Assembly: GCF_019311235.1 (NCBI RefSeq)
Contig: NZ_JAHWDF010000003.1
Span: 124,001-188,000 of the forward strand
From: Mesonia aestuariivivens
GTDB lineage: Bacteria; Bacteroidota; Bacteroidia; Flavobacteriales; Flavobacteriaceae
Direction of reading: 5' to 3'
Length of the DNA: 64,000 nt
Shown here: piece after piece, positions 25,373 to 34,359 of the stretch
Position numbering within the stretch: the stretch's first letter is position 1
How the letters are laid out: each line of letters starts with the position of its first letter
Made by a program: the position numbers and the translations under genes
The notes under the pieces: generated by a model
What the model saw: the letters and a program-made list of their open reading frames with translations, nothing else
Told to the model about the DNA's origin: nothing
Databases searched by the model: none

Positions 25373-26440
25373 ATGAGTCACAATATTAAGCCTGGTGTTG
25401 CAACGGGTAAAGAAGTACAAGAAATTTTTAATCACGCTAAAGAAAATGGTTACGCATTACCAGCAGTGAATGTAGTTGGTTCAAACACCATAAATGCCGT
25501 ATTAGAAACAGCTGCAGATTTAAACTCTCCAGTTATTCTTCAATTCTCTAACGGAGGTTCTGTTTTTAATGCTGGTAAAGGACTCTCTAACGAAAATCAA
25601 CAAGCCGCTATTCTTGGTGGCGTAGCAGGTGCTAAACACGTACACGATCTAGCTAAAGCTTACGGCGCTACGGTTATTCTACATACTGACCACTGTGCAA
25701 AAAAATTATTACCTTGGATAGACGGGTTATTAGATGCAGGTGAAAAATTTTACAAAGAGCACGGTAAACCATTATACAGCTCTCACATGATAGATTTAAG
25801 TGAAGAATCACTTGAAGAAAATATGGAAATTTGTAAAAAATACTTAGCTCGAATGAGCAAAATGGGTATGACTTTAGAAATAGAATTAGGTATTACTGGA
25901 GGTGAAGAAGATGGCGTAGATAATAGCGATGTAGATTCTTCTAAACTATATACTCAACCAGAAGAAGTTGCTTATGCTTACGAAGAATTAAGTAAGATAA
26001 GTGATCAATTTACAATTGCAGCGGCATTTGGTAATGTTCATGGTGTTTACAAACCAGGAAACGTAAAATTAACGCCAAAAATCCTTAAAAACTCTCAAGA
26101 ATATATTACTAAAAATTACGGAGTTGAAGAAAATCATATTGACTTTGTTTTTCACGGAGGAAGTGGTTCTACCGTAGAAGAAATTAGAGAAGCTATCGGG
26201 TACGGAGTAATTAAAATGAATATTGATACAGATTTACAATATGCTTTCGCAGAAGGAGTTCGTGACTATGTTCTAGAAAACAAAGATTACTTAGCTACAC
26301 AAATTGGTAACCCTGAAGGTGAAGATGTGCCTAATAAAAAATATTACGATCCAAGAAAATGGCTAAGAGAAGGTGAAATCACTTTCAAAAATAGACTTAA
26401 AAAAGCTTTTGAAGACTTAAATAATATTGATAGTCTTTAG
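25373..26440 (+). CDS. fbaA: Class II fructose-bisphosphate aldolase
   Basis: 355 residues, class IIA size. The zinc and catalytic segments are visible: ILHTDHCAKKLLPW near 105, LEIELGITGGEEDGVDN, AAFGNVHGVYKPGNV and the phosphate-binding FHGGSGST with KMNIDTDLQ. It interconverts fructose 1,6-bisphosphate with dihydroxyacetone phosphate and glyceraldehyde 3-phosphate. accD follows 43 bp downstream on the same strand. Confidence 0.97.
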   Translation: MSHNIKPGVATGKEVQEIFNHAKENGYALPAVNVVGSNTINAVLETAADLNSPVILQFSNGGSVFNAGKGLSNENQQAAILGGVAGAKHVHDLAKAYGATVILHTDHCAKKLLPWIDGLLDAGEKFYKEHGKPLYSSHMIDLSEESLEENMEICKKYLARMSKMGMTLEIELGITGGEEDGVDNSDVDSSKLYTQPEEVAYAYEELSKISDQFTIAAAFGNVHGVYKPGNVKLTPKILKNSQEYITKNYGVEENHIDFVFHGGSGSTVEEIREAIGYGVIKMNIDTDLQYAFAEGVRDYVLENKDYLATQIGNPEGEDVPNKKYYDPRKWLREGEITFKNRLKKAFEDLNNIDSL

Positions 26441-26483
26441 TTGAAAGCAACCCTAAACCTCATATTGATCCAAATAACTATTT

Positions 26484-27341
26484 ATGGCTTGGTTTAAAAG
26501 AACTAAAAAAGGAATTCAAACCGCTACGGAAGACAAAAAAGATGTCCCTAAAGGTCTTTGGTATAAATCACCTACTGGAAAAATAGTTGACGCAGAGCAA
26601 CTAGAAAAAAACTTTTATGTAAGTCCGGAAGATGGTTACCACGTAAGAATTGGTAGCGAAGAGTATTTTGACATACTTTTTGATGATAAAAAATACAAAG
26701 AGTTAGATAAAAATTTAACGGCTAAAGATCCGCTTAAGTTTGAAGACACTAAAAAATATCCAGATCGCTTAAAAGAAGCTCAAGAAAAAACTGGGCTCAA
26801 AGATGCGATTAGAACTGGTGTAGGTCAATCTAAAGGCAAAGACCTTGTTGTCGTTTGTATGGACTTTAGGTTTGTAGGAGGTTCAATGGGCTCTGTCGTA
26901 GGAGAAAAAATTGCTCGTGCTGCAGATTATTGCATCGAGCATAAAACTCCTTTAATGATTATATCTAAATCTGGAGGAGCAAGAATGCAAGAAGCGGTTT
27001 ACTCGTTAATGCAAATGGCTAAAACCTCTGTAAAATTGGCACAATTAGCAGAAGCTAAATTACCTTACATCTCTTTATGTACAGACCCAACTACTGGTGG
27101 TACTACAGCCTCTTTTGCCATGTTAGGAGATATTAATATCTCAGAACCCGGCGCTTTAATTGGTTTTGCGGGTCCACGTGTAGTTAAAGACACTACTGGT
27201 AAAGATCTACCAGAAGGTTTTCAACGTTCAGAGTTTTTACTAGAACACGGCTTTTTAGATTTCATTACGCAGAGAAAAGAACTAAAAAATAAAGTAAATT
27301 TATATTTAGATCTTATTTTAAATCAACAAATAAGAGCATAA
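26484..27341 (+). CDS. accD: Acetyl-CoA carboxylase carboxyltransferase subunit beta
   Basis: 285 residues. With AccA it transfers the carboxyl group from biotin to acetyl-CoA, the first step of fatty acid synthesis. Crotonase-fold segments [29 protein letters not shown] and [16 protein letters not shown] are intact. The N-terminal zinc ribbon has no cysteine at all: its two C-x2-C pairs are replaced by residues of [11 protein letters not shown] and [10 protein letters not shown] (about 25-50). The last 55 coding bases before codon 281 recur exactly at 29671-29725 beyond an insert, so this 3' end may have been renewed by recombination. Confidence 0.95.
   Translation: MAWFKRTKKGIQTATEDKKDVPKGLWYKSPTGKIVDAEQLEKNFYVSPEDGYHVRIGSEEYFDILFDDKKYKELDKNLTAKDPLKFEDTKKYPDRLKEAQEKTGLKDAIRTGVGQSKGKDLVVVCMDFRFVGGSMGSVVGEKIARAADYCIEHKTPLMIISKSGGARMQEAVYSLMQMAKTSVKLAQLAEAKLPYISLCTDPTTGGTTASFAMLGDINISEPGALIGFAGPRVVKDTTGKDLPEGFQRSEFLLEHGFLDFITQRKELKNKVNLYLDLILNQQIRA
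27273..27327 (+). repeat. Left copy of a 55-bp exact repeat (accD 3' end)
   Basis: 55 bases within the accD coding end, beginning AGAAAAGAAC and ending AAATCAAC, identical to 29671-29725. Bases on both sides differ between the two copies. Together they flank the insert at 27342-29640. Confidence 0.92.
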
Positions 27342-27369
27342 AAAAAGCGACCAATTGGTCGCTTTTTTT
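27341..27369. terminator. Terminator after accD
   Basis: Perfect palindrome with A and T flanks (core GCGACCAATTGGTCGC), starting on the last base of the accD stop codon. It also serves the convergent gene that ends at 27376. Confidence 0.9.
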
Positions 27370-27375
27370 TTATAG

Positions 27376-28206
27376 TTATCTTTTAATAATTCGCTGAACA
27401 CTTTCTCCTCTATTACTTTTTACATTTATAAAATAAACTCCAGTAGATAGGTTAGAAATATCATAAGCTTGTTGTGAGGCAAAATGTGCCACTTCTTTTC
27501 CTTTAATTGAAAATACATATATACTTTCTATTTCTTCTGAAGTTTTTATTCGAAAAGCATCTTTTACAGGGTTAGGATATAAAGAAACATCTAGTTTATT
27601 AAAATCATTAACTCTTAAATTACAGTCACCTGAAAAATTACTGCTTCCAGAAATTGACCAATTAGAATAAATTCCCTGTTGGTTCTGTGCATCTAAAGGA
27701 TTTGTTACTTCAAAACAGACACTAGAATCTGATTCCTCACCATATTTCTCAACATTTACTAATAAATCATTAAGCTGAGTGTCACTTCCTTTTAAATTGA
27801 TCTTTTTAAGTTTCCAAACATCTATTGCTTGAATAACTTGAAGACTAGGATTGTTCGTAAGTATAACCTCTTCTACATTTAAAGTTATAGCATCACCACC
27901 ACTATCCATATAGAGTTCTTCCAAACTATCAACCTGACTCAAATCTAATACTGCATCTGAAACATCTAAGATCTTTAACGATCCAAAGGCTTCTATTCCT
28001 GATAAATCTGTAATATTTCTATTACTCAAATCTAAACTCAGTACACTTGTTATATCACTTATTAACACCTGCCCGTTTATAATTTGATCTGAATCTATCC
28101 CTAAATCAATCAAGCCTTGTTCAAAATTTTGATCGGGGATATTGATGGTTTGTGCTGTAATCCCTAAACAAAAGAAAAAGCTTAAAATGTTTATATATGT
28201 TTTCAT
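27376..28206 (-). CDS. Secreted leucine-rich protein with T9SS sorting tail
   Basis: 276 residues. A signal peptide (MKTYINILSFFFCLGITAQ) is followed by an opening IPDQNFEQGLIDLGID common to flavobacterial internalin-like proteins. Then come a few degenerate leucine-rich units (VLSLDLSNRNITDLSGIEAF and on), and a C-terminal type A sorting domain of about 75 residues (LDVSLYPNPVKDAFRI ... STGVYFINVKSNRGESVQRIIKR). The cargo would be exported by the type IX system to the surface. It lies 11 bp after the broken metalloprotease gene, inside the insert. The function of the leucine-rich part is unknown. Confidence 0.85.
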   Translation of the reverse strand: MKTYINILSFFFCLGITAQTINIPDQNFEQGLIDLGIDSDQIINGQVLISDITSVLSLDLSNRNITDLSGIEAFGSLKILDVSDAVLDLSQVDSLEELYMDSGGDAITLNVEEVILTNNPSLQVIQAIDVWKLKKINLKGSDTQLNDLLVNVEKYGEESDSSVCFEVTNPLDAQNQQGIYSNWSISGSSNFSGDCNLRVNDFNKLDVSLYPNPVKDAFRIKTSEEIESIYVFSIKGKEVAHFASQQAYDISNLSTGVYFINVKSNRGESVQRIIKR

Positions 28207-28217
28207 AACGTATTGTT

Positions 28218-29533
28218 TTATTGAATTACTAAATTTTTGGTGGCTACAATTTCTCCATTACATTTTAGTGCAACTACATAAGTACCCGTAGGGTATACAG
28301 AAACATCTATGTTTACTGAAGTTGCATTTATATCTAGAATATAATTATTACTAATTGCGGTTTGGGTAGAGGTAATACTCATATAGCCTGATGTTGCTCC
28401 ATTTATTTGATAATTAATGATCACATTATTTATTGCCGGGTAGGGGCTTATGCTTTGCAATTTATAAGGGCTAAATGCAATTATGCCGGTATAATCTTTA
28501 TACCCATCTGCCTCTGCTATAATTTCTTACTTATAGGTTTTTGCTATAGCACTGTTAAGCGTAAGTTGCTCTCCCGAATGCATTAGGTTTCCCTCTTAAT
28601 CATACCAATTATAGGTAGCAGGCTCATTAATTGAGGTTGCCTGTAACACATAAGTTTGATTTGAAGCATTATTTAACTGGCTTCCTTGTGCCATAAACAT
28701 ATCTCTGTTAAACCTTGGCGTAATTTCATAAGTTTCTCCATAGTAGTTAGTAATGGCACCTATATAAGTTTGGTTTTGCTAATCTACTCCATCACTGAAA
28801 TTTGTAAAATCATCTCTAAAATTTGATGCCGCGTTGGTATCTACTACTCTATCTCCCGCACAAGGTGCATTATAATCTAGACTGGCATCGTAACGTGTAA
28901 CGTGCTCACAATAATAGGTATGAGTTAGTCCAAATATATGACCCATTTCATGACCAATAATACCTGTGCCATTAAAAAAAAGAATTTATATTTATAGTAG
29001 TCATTGCATACGAAGGACTTGCCTGTCCATTAAAACTTCCTTGTACTAAGTATATGTTAACAGCATTAAGGTTCATTAAATCTGGATCGTTACTATTATT
29101 CTCAACATGAGTATCTAATCTAAAGCGATCATTCACTGGTATATTATAATAATAGTCATCATTAATAAAGTTAACACCTATTAAGTTAAAACATATATTT
29201 GCCAAAGAAAAATCATTATTTAGTTGATTAATCGCTTGCAAAATTTGCTCGCCATTATAATCTTTATCGTTAGTTCCATCACTTCTATTTACTATCCAAA
29301 CTTGAAGATTAAAGCTAGCAGAAGGAAATGCGTCTAAATCACTTTGAAGTATAGAGGCTGTAAAACCTGGGGCAGGATTACATGAAGAGTTATTTTTAGA
29401 TAAAGTTAACTGATTACTAACTCCACAATCACAATCAAGTGATTGCCCAAAAATTAAACAACAAAATAATGTAAACACAAGAAAGAAAACTCGTGTTACC
29501 CTACTGTGTTGGTTGGTTGGTAAAGTTGTTTCA
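28218..29533 (-). pseudogene. Secreted M43-like (pappalysin-type) metalloprotease, broken
   Basis: Read across frames on the minus strand: an N-terminus with a signal-like segment (FTLFCCLIFGQ), a pro-domain-like part with LQVWIVNRSDGTND, then the zinc site GHEMGHIFGLTHTYYCEH, which matches HExxHxxGxxH of the M43 family. After that comes a C-terminal region ending KCNGEIVATKNLVIQ. Lesions: a frame break near the N-terminus (about 29500); one extra T in an eight-T run at about 28974-28981, directly before the zinc site; and in-frame stops near 28780, 28600 and 28528. The longest open pieces are 28972-29478 and 28218-28460. Inactive as it stands. Confidence 0.85.
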
Positions 29534-29627
29534 TAATACTCGATTTTAATTGCTTAGATTTAAAATAATTACAACTAAAATACTAAAAAAAAGCACATTT
29601 AACATAAAAAGCAATTAAAACCCGATG

Positions 29628-29739
29628 AGATTACTAAAAAAAACACGGTTTCCTAGATTTTATCACCCCAAGAAAAGAACTAAAAAATAAAGTAAATTTA
29701 TATTTAGATCTTATTTTAAATCAACCACTTAGATCTTAA
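29628..29739 (+). pseudogene. Displaced 3' fragment of accD
   Basis: The frame from 29644 to the TAA at 29737-29739 reads [18 protein letters not shown] and continues as an AccD C-terminus ending NQPLRS. The intact gene reads [18 protein letters not shown] and ends NQQIRA. The first 27 or so bases differ at many positions, the next 55 are identical, and the last few differ again. There is no start codon and only about 31 codons. It lies 43 bp before the rpsO promoter box and marks the old accD-rpsO junction. Confidence 0.88.
29671..29725 (+). repeat. Right copy of the 55-bp exact repeat (accD 3' end)
   Basis: Identical to 27273-27327. The base before it (A versus G) and the bases after it (CACTTAG versus AAATAAG) differ, so the identity has sharp edges, as expected for a recombination core. 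Confidence 0.92.
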
Positions 29740-29781
29740 AATTATTTTTATTATTATAGATTAAAAATAAAAATAAAAATA

Positions 29782-29789
29782 TATCTTTG
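29782..29789 (+). promoter_or_regulatory. -7 box TATCTTTG for rpsO
   Basis: Exact TAnnTTTG match, 52 bp before the rpsO ATG. This leaves a leader of about 45 bases. Confidence 0.65.
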
Positions 29790-29841
29790 CCGTTCGATAG
29801 AAATGCTATCGATACATAATAATCATTGAAATAATATTGGA

Positions 29842-30111
29842 ATGTATTTAACAAAAGAAGAGAAAGAACAATTGTTCGAAAAACACGGTAAAGGTAAAAA
29901 CGATACCGGTTCAACAGAAGGTCAGATTGCATTATTCACTAAAAGAATTGCTTATATTTCTGATCATTTAAAAACAAACAGAAAAGATTACAATTCTGAA
30001 CGCTCACTAGTAATGCTAGTAGGTAAAAGAAGAAGTTTACTTGATTACTTAATGAAAAAAGATATTATAAGATATCGTGAAATCATTAAAGAGTTAGGGT
30101 TAAGAAAATAA
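29842..30111 (+). CDS. rpsO: 30S ribosomal protein S15
   Basis: 89 residues, the standard S15 length. The pattern [27 protein letters not shown] followed by [20 protein letters not shown] is the 16S-binding core of the family. It binds the central domain of 16S rRNA early in 30S assembly. Here it has its own promoter and a terminator, and pnp follows, the same order as in many bacteria. Confidence 0.98.
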   Translation: MYLTKEEKEQLFEKHGKGKNDTGSTEGQIALFTKRIAYISDHLKTNRKDYNSERSLVMLVGKRRSLLDYLMKKDIIRYREIIKELGLRK

Positions 30112-30116
30112 ATATC

Positions 30117-30143
30117 AAAAGGGGCTTTACGCCCCTTTTTTTT
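30117..30143 (+). terminator. Terminator after rpsO
   Basis: Stem AAAAGGGGC with GCCCCTTTT around TTTAC, followed by a T run, six bases after the rpsO stop. Confidence 0.9.
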
Positions 30144-30188
30144 ATAGAATAAATTGTCACCCAAACAAAGATTTGGGTAGTTTTTCAT

Positions 30189-30243
30189 TGGTCTATCAAC
30201 ACACAACAACACAACCCAGACCGTCTGGTAAGACGGAAGACCA
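30189..30243 (+). promoter_or_regulatory. Possible structured leader of pnp
   Basis: Between rpsO and pnp, CCGTCT (30221-30226) pairs with AGACGG (30231-30236) around GGTA. An outer TGGTCT (30189-30194) can pair with AGACCA (30238-30243). The structure sits 23 bp before the chosen pnp ATG. pnp leaders are autoregulated through hairpins in enterobacteria. Whether this one has a role is unknown. Confidence 0.35.
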
Positions 30244-30265
30244 TTGTTTAATAAAACAAAAATTT

Positions 30266-32422
30266 ATGATTCCAAAAACATTTAAAGAGGTTATCGATTT
30301 AGGAGATGGAAGAGAAATCTCTATCGAAACCGGTAAATTAGCAAAACAAGCACACGGTTCTGTGGTTGTACAATCAGGAAAGTGTATGTTACTTTGTACT
30401 ATAGTATCTAACTATAAGCAAAGTGATGTAGATTTTTTACCATTAACAGTAGATTATAGAGAAAAATTTGCTGCCGCTGGTCGTTACCCTGGTGGTTTCT
30501 TCAAAAGAGAAGCAAGACCAAGTGATGGAGAAGTATTAACGATGCGTTTAGTAGATCGTGTACTTAGACCACTTTTCCCAAAAGATTATCACGCAGAAAC
30601 TCAGGTTATGATTCAACTAATGTCTCATGACGAAGATGTAATGCCAGATGCTATGGCAGGATTAGCCGCTTCTGCAGCAATTCAGCTTTCTGACGCTCCT
30701 TTTGAGTGTCCTATTTCTGAAGCAAGAGTAGGTCGTGTAAACGGAGAATTTATCATTAATCCAACTCGTGCTCAATTATTAGAGTCTGATATTGATATGA
30801 TGATTGGTGCTTCAGCAGATTCTGTGATGATGGTAGAAGGTGAAATGGATGAAATTTCTGAAGAAGAAATGACAGAAGCCATTAAATTTGCTCACGAAGC
30901 TATCAAAAAGCAATGTGAAGCTCAGGTAAAACTTGCGGAAGCTTTTGGCAAAAAAGAAGTTCGTGAATATGATGGTGAAAGAGAAAATGAAACGCTTCAG
31001 CTAAAAATTCACGAAATGGCATACGATAAAGTATATGCCGTAGCCAAAGCAGGTTCTTCTAAAAAAGAACGTTCTACTGCATTTGGTGAAATAAAAGAAG
31101 AAATTTTAAATAGTTTTTCTGAAGAAGAAAGAGCAGAAAATAGTGATTTAATTTCTAAGTATTATTCTAAAGCAGAAAAAGCTGCCGTAAGAGATTTAAC
31201 TCTTAACGAAGGCTTACGTTTAGATGGTAGAAAGACAGATGAAATTAGACCTATTTGGTGTGAAGTAGATTACTTACCATCTGTTCACGGTTCTGCTATT
31301 TTCACCAGAGGAGAAACTCAAGCATTAGCTACAGTTACTCTTGGTACTTCTAGAGAAGCCAACCAAATAGATATGCCAAGTTACGAAGGTGAAGAGTCTT
31401 TTTACTTGCATTATAACTTCCCTCCTTTTTCAACAGGTGAGGCAAGACCTATTCGTGGTACATCTCGTAGAGAAGTAGGTCACGGTAACTTAGCCCAACG
31501 TGCTTTAAAAGGTATGATTCCTTCAGACTGTCCTTACACTGTTCGTGTAGTATCAGAAGTTTTAGAATCTAACGGTTCTTCTTCTATGGCTACAGTTTGT
31601 GCTGGTACTATGTCTTTAATGGATGCTGGTGTTCAATTAAAAAAACCAGTTTCAGGTATCGCAATGGGATTAATATCTGATGCTGATTCTGGAAAATATG
31701 CAGTATTATCTGATATTCTAGGTGATGAAGATCACTTGGGAGATATGGACTTTAAAGTTACAGGTACAGAAGACGGTATTACAGCTTGCCAGATGGATAT
31801 TAAAGTAAAAGGTTTAAGCTACGAAATCTTAATCAAAGCTTTAAAACAAGCTAGAGAAGGTAGACTTCATATCTTAGAAAAACTTACCAGTACTATCGAA
31901 GCTCCTCGTAGAGACGTTAAAGGTCACGCACCTAAAATGGTTACACGTAGAATTCCTAATGAATTTATTGGAGCTATGATTGGACCAGGAGGAAAAGTAA
32001 TTCAAGAGCTTCAAAAAGAAACAGGAACCACAATCGTTATTAACGAAGATCCTGTAACAGAAGAAGGTATCATTGAAATTTTAGGAACCGATCAAGAAGG
32101 TATTGATAAAGTAATTGCTAAAATTGATTCTGTTACTTTTAAACCTACCAAAGGAAGTGTTTATGAAGTTAAAGTAATTAAAATTTTAGATTTCGGTGCT
32201 GTTGTAGAATACGTAGATGCACCAGGAAACGAAGTTTTGCTACACATTTCTGAATTAGCTTGGGAACGCACCAATAATGTTACCGATGTCGTAAATATGG
32301 GTGATGTAATTGATGTTAAATACTTTGGCGTAGATCCTAAAACTAGAAAAGAAAAAGTTTCTAGAAAAGCATTAATGCCAAGACCTCCTAGAGAAGAAAA
32401 GAAAAAAGAAGATAACGAATAG
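30266..32422 (+). CDS. pnp: Polyribonucleotide nucleotidyltransferase (PNPase)
   Basis: 718 residues from the ATG at 30266 ([29 protein letters not shown]). The open frame extends upstream to a TTG at 30173, but those 31 residues run through the leader hairpin and look non-coding. Two RNase PH domains ([37 protein letters not shown]; the catalytic [17 protein letters not shown]) are followed by a KH domain ([20 protein letters not shown]) and an S1 domain ([19 protein letters not shown]). It degrades RNA 3' to 5' with phosphate. Confidence 0.96.
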   Translation: MIPKTFKEVIDLGDGREISIETGKLAKQAHGSVVVQSGKCMLLCTIVSNYKQSDVDFLPLTVDYREKFAAAGRYPGGFFKREARPSDGEVLTMRLVDRVLRPLFPKDYHAETQVMIQLMSHDEDVMPDAMAGLAASAAIQLSDAPFECPISEARVGRVNGEFIINPTRAQLLESDIDMMIGASADSVMMVEGEMDEISEEEMTEAIKFAHEAIKKQCEAQVKLAEAFGKKEVREYDGERENETLQLKIHEMAYDKVYAVAKAGSSKKERSTAFGEIKEEILNSFSEEERAENSDLISKYYSKAEKAAVRDLTLNEGLRLDGRKTDEIRPIWCEVDYLPSVHGSAIFTRGETQALATVTLGTSREANQIDMPSYEGEESFYLHYNFPPFSTGEARPIRGTSRREVGHGNLAQRALKGMIPSDCPYTVRVVSEVLESNGSSSMATVCAGTMSLMDAGVQLKKPVSGIAMGLISDADSGKYAVLSDILGDEDHLGDMDFKVTGTEDGITACQMDIKVKGLSYEILIKALKQAREGRLHILEKLTSTIEAPRRDVKGHAPKMVTRRIPNEFIGAMIGPGGKVIQELQKETGTTIVINEDPVTEEGIIEILGTDQEGIDKVIAKIDSVTFKPTKGSVYEVKVIKILDFGAVVEYVDAPGNEVLLHISELAWERTNNVTDVVNMGDVIDVKYFGVDPKTRKEKVSRKALMPRPPREEKKKEDNE

Positions 32423-32448
32423 AAATATTTTCTTTAGTCTCAAAAAAC

Positions 32449-32483
32449 AAAAGCTCCGATAAAAACATCGGAGCTTTTTTTTA
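32449..32483 (+). terminator. Terminator after pnp
   Basis: Twelve-pair stem AAAAGCTCCGAT around AAAAAC, then a T run, 27 bp after the pnp stop. The following 246 bp up to proC hold no gene. A small inverted repeat TGCC-GCTTT-GGCA lies near 32520. Confidence 0.9.
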
Positions 32484-32729
32484 TTTTAATATTTATTTAA
32501 CTGACATACTAGCACTTTTGCCGCTTTGGCAGTCTTTAATTTTATATATTTTTTATACAAAATCAGATAACATAAATTATTTTACTAAAATAATGCCAAA
32601 GTATTAACTAAAACACTCATTAATTACTAATTTGCAGATGCCTGTAAATTTTCCAATATTATTGGAATTTCTGCATAGTACTTGCATCTTATAAAACAAA
32701 TAAATACTTAACCAAGAAATTTAAAACAA

Positions 32730-33533
32730 ATGAAAGTATTAGTAATTGGAGCAGGAAACATGGGATTAACATACGCCGAAGGGATGGTAAAATCTACCTT
32801 ATTAGGTGAAAAAAATCTAAACATATTCGACACTGATCCAGAAAAAATAATCACTCTAAATGAAATTTCACACTTTGATGTTTTTGACAAACTAGAAGAC
32901 TGCCTTCCACAAGCAGATTTAGTATTTATTGCAGTTAAACCATATCATAGCGACGAGCTTTTTGCTCAAATGAAACCTATGATTAACAACAACCAAATTT
33001 TTATTTCTTTAATGGCTGGTGTCACTATAGAGTCTATACAAGAAAGATTAGGTGCTGCTAAAATTGTAAGAACAATGCCTAATTTACCAGCACAGGTAGG
33101 TAAAGGTGTTACTTCTTACACAGAATCTGATAAGGTTTCTCGTATAGAGTTATTAGCGATTAGAAATTTATTAGACACCACTGGTAAATCTATTCATGTA
33201 GATACAGAAAAATTTATTGATGCCTCTACAGGAATTTCTGGAAGTGGTCCTGCATATGTATTTTATTTCATGAATTCTATGCTAGAAGCAGCTAAAAAAA
33301 TGGGCTTTTCAGATAACGATTCAAAAGTATTAGTAAGCAATACGTTTGAAGGAGCTGTAGAACTTTTCAATAGAAACGATTTATCTCCACAAACCTGGAT
33401 GAATAGAGTTGCCTCTAAAGGTGGTACTACTAGAGCTGCATTAGATTCTATGGATGATAATAATGTAAAAGACCTTATTAAAGAAGCTGCTTATGCTGCA
33501 TTTGATAGAGCAGTAGAATTAGGAGAACAATAA
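32730..33533 (+). CDS. proC: Pyrroline-5-carboxylate reductase
   Basis: 267 residues. The N-terminal Rossmann motif reads VIGAGNMGLTYAEG. The signature of the family near the C-terminus is visible as VASKGGTTRAALDSMD, with the substrate segment STGISGSGPAYVF. It reduces P5C to proline with NAD(P)H, the last step of the pathway. proB follows after 21 bp and proA after that, so the three proline genes form one operon in the order C-B-A. Confidence 0.95.
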   Translation: MKVLVIGAGNMGLTYAEGMVKSTLLGEKNLNIFDTDPEKIITLNEISHFDVFDKLEDCLPQADLVFIAVKPYHSDELFAQMKPMINNNQIFISLMAGVTIESIQERLGAAKIVRTMPNLPAQVGKGVTSYTESDKVSRIELLAIRNLLDTTGKSIHVDTEKFIDASTGISGSGPAYVFYFMNSMLEAAKKMGFSDNDSKVLVSNTFEGAVELFNRNDLSPQTWMNRVASKGGTTRAALDSMDDNNVKDLIKEAAYAAFDRAVELGEQ

Positions 33534-33554
33534 TTTATTCACTATAAATCAATT

Positions 33555-34331
33555 ATGGACGAGGATACAAAAAGAGTTGTAATTAAAGTTGGGACTAATG
33601 TAATGACCAACAAAGACAACCGAATTTTAGGCCCTGTATTAAAAGAATTAGTAAGACAAATTTCAGAACTTTATGAAAGAGACATCATGACAGTGTTAGT
33701 CTCTTCAGGTTCATCTATTGCAGGACAAGAAATTCTTGGAGGCTGCAATATTCAAGACAAATCGATCAGAAGACAAATTTTTTCGGCGGTAGGTCAACCA
33801 AGAATGATGAGGCATTATTACAGCATCTTTCACGATTACGGAATGCGTTGTGCTCAGGTATTAGCAACAAAAAGAGATTTTGCTCCTGGTAAGCACAGAG
33901 AAAATATGATTAACTGCTACGAAGGTTTATTAGCTGAAGGGATTATACCTATCGCTAACGAAGATGATGCCGTATCGCTAACGATGTCTATGTTCTCAGA
34001 CAATGATGAACTAGCAAGTTTAGTTGCCGAATTAATTAACGCAGATAAGTTAATCATACTTACCGATATTGAAGGTTTTTATACCGGACACCCAGAAGAT
34101 GAAAACTCTAGAAAATTAACCGAAGTTAAAGTAGATCAGAACGTAGAGAAATACGTGCAATCTTCAGACAAAGGCGAAGGTGAAGGACGTGGCGGTATGA
34201 GTTCTAAATTAAAAATCGCTAAAGGCACTGCAAATAAAGACATTCCTACCTACATCGCAAATGGTAAACGACACAATGTGATAGTAGATATTATAGACGG
34301 AAAAGATGTAGGAACAAAGTTTACCAACTAA
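33555..34331 (+). CDS. proB: Glutamate 5-kinase
   Basis: 258 residues, the catalytic kinase domain only. The C-terminal PUA domain of the longer E. coli enzyme (about 367 residues) is absent. Amino acid kinase motifs are present: VIKVGTNVM, VSSGSSIAGQE, IANEDDAVS, DNDELASLVA, LTDIEGFYTGHP and GRGGMSSKLKIAK. It phosphorylates glutamate, and the product goes to ProA encoded next door. Confidence 0.93.
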   Translation: MDEDTKRVVIKVGTNVMTNKDNRILGPVLKELVRQISELYERDIMTVLVSSGSSIAGQEILGGCNIQDKSIRRQIFSAVGQPRMMRHYYSIFHDYGMRCAQVLATKRDFAPGKHRENMINCYEGLLAEGIIPIANEDDAVSLTMSMFSDNDELASLVAELINADKLIILTDIEGFYTGHPEDENSRKLTEVKVDQNVEKYVQSSDKGEGEGRGGMSSKLKIAKGTANKDIPTYIANGKRHNVIVDIIDGKDVGTKFTN

Positions 34332-34359
34332 GTAAATTTTAACACTAAAAAGACTAAAC

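Larger units (their letters stand above)
27342..29640. other. Inserted segment between accD and rpsO, flanked by duplicated accD tail
   Basis: About 2.3 kb lie between two copies of the accD 3' end. The segment holds, on the minus strand, a T9SS-sorted leucine-rich protein and a broken secreted metalloprotease, but no integrase or transposase. The displaced accD tail (29628-29739) stands directly before rpsO. The layout is what single-crossover or site-specific integration at a gene 3' end would leave. The duplication is seen directly; the mechanism is inferred. Confidence 0.6.

Noticed and set aside
27376-29533. Insert as a complete transposon or prophage fragment
   Set aside because: No transposase, integrase or phage gene and no terminal inverted repeats are visible; only the accD-tail duplication marks its borders.
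30173-30265. N-terminal extension of PNPase
   Set aside because: The extra 31 residues run through paired stems and do not resemble the family, whose start pattern begins at the ATG at 30266.
32500-32729. Sigma-54-type promoter before proC (TTGG and TTGC motifs)
   Set aside because: The GG and GC pairs do not have the needed spacing, and no activator context was seen.
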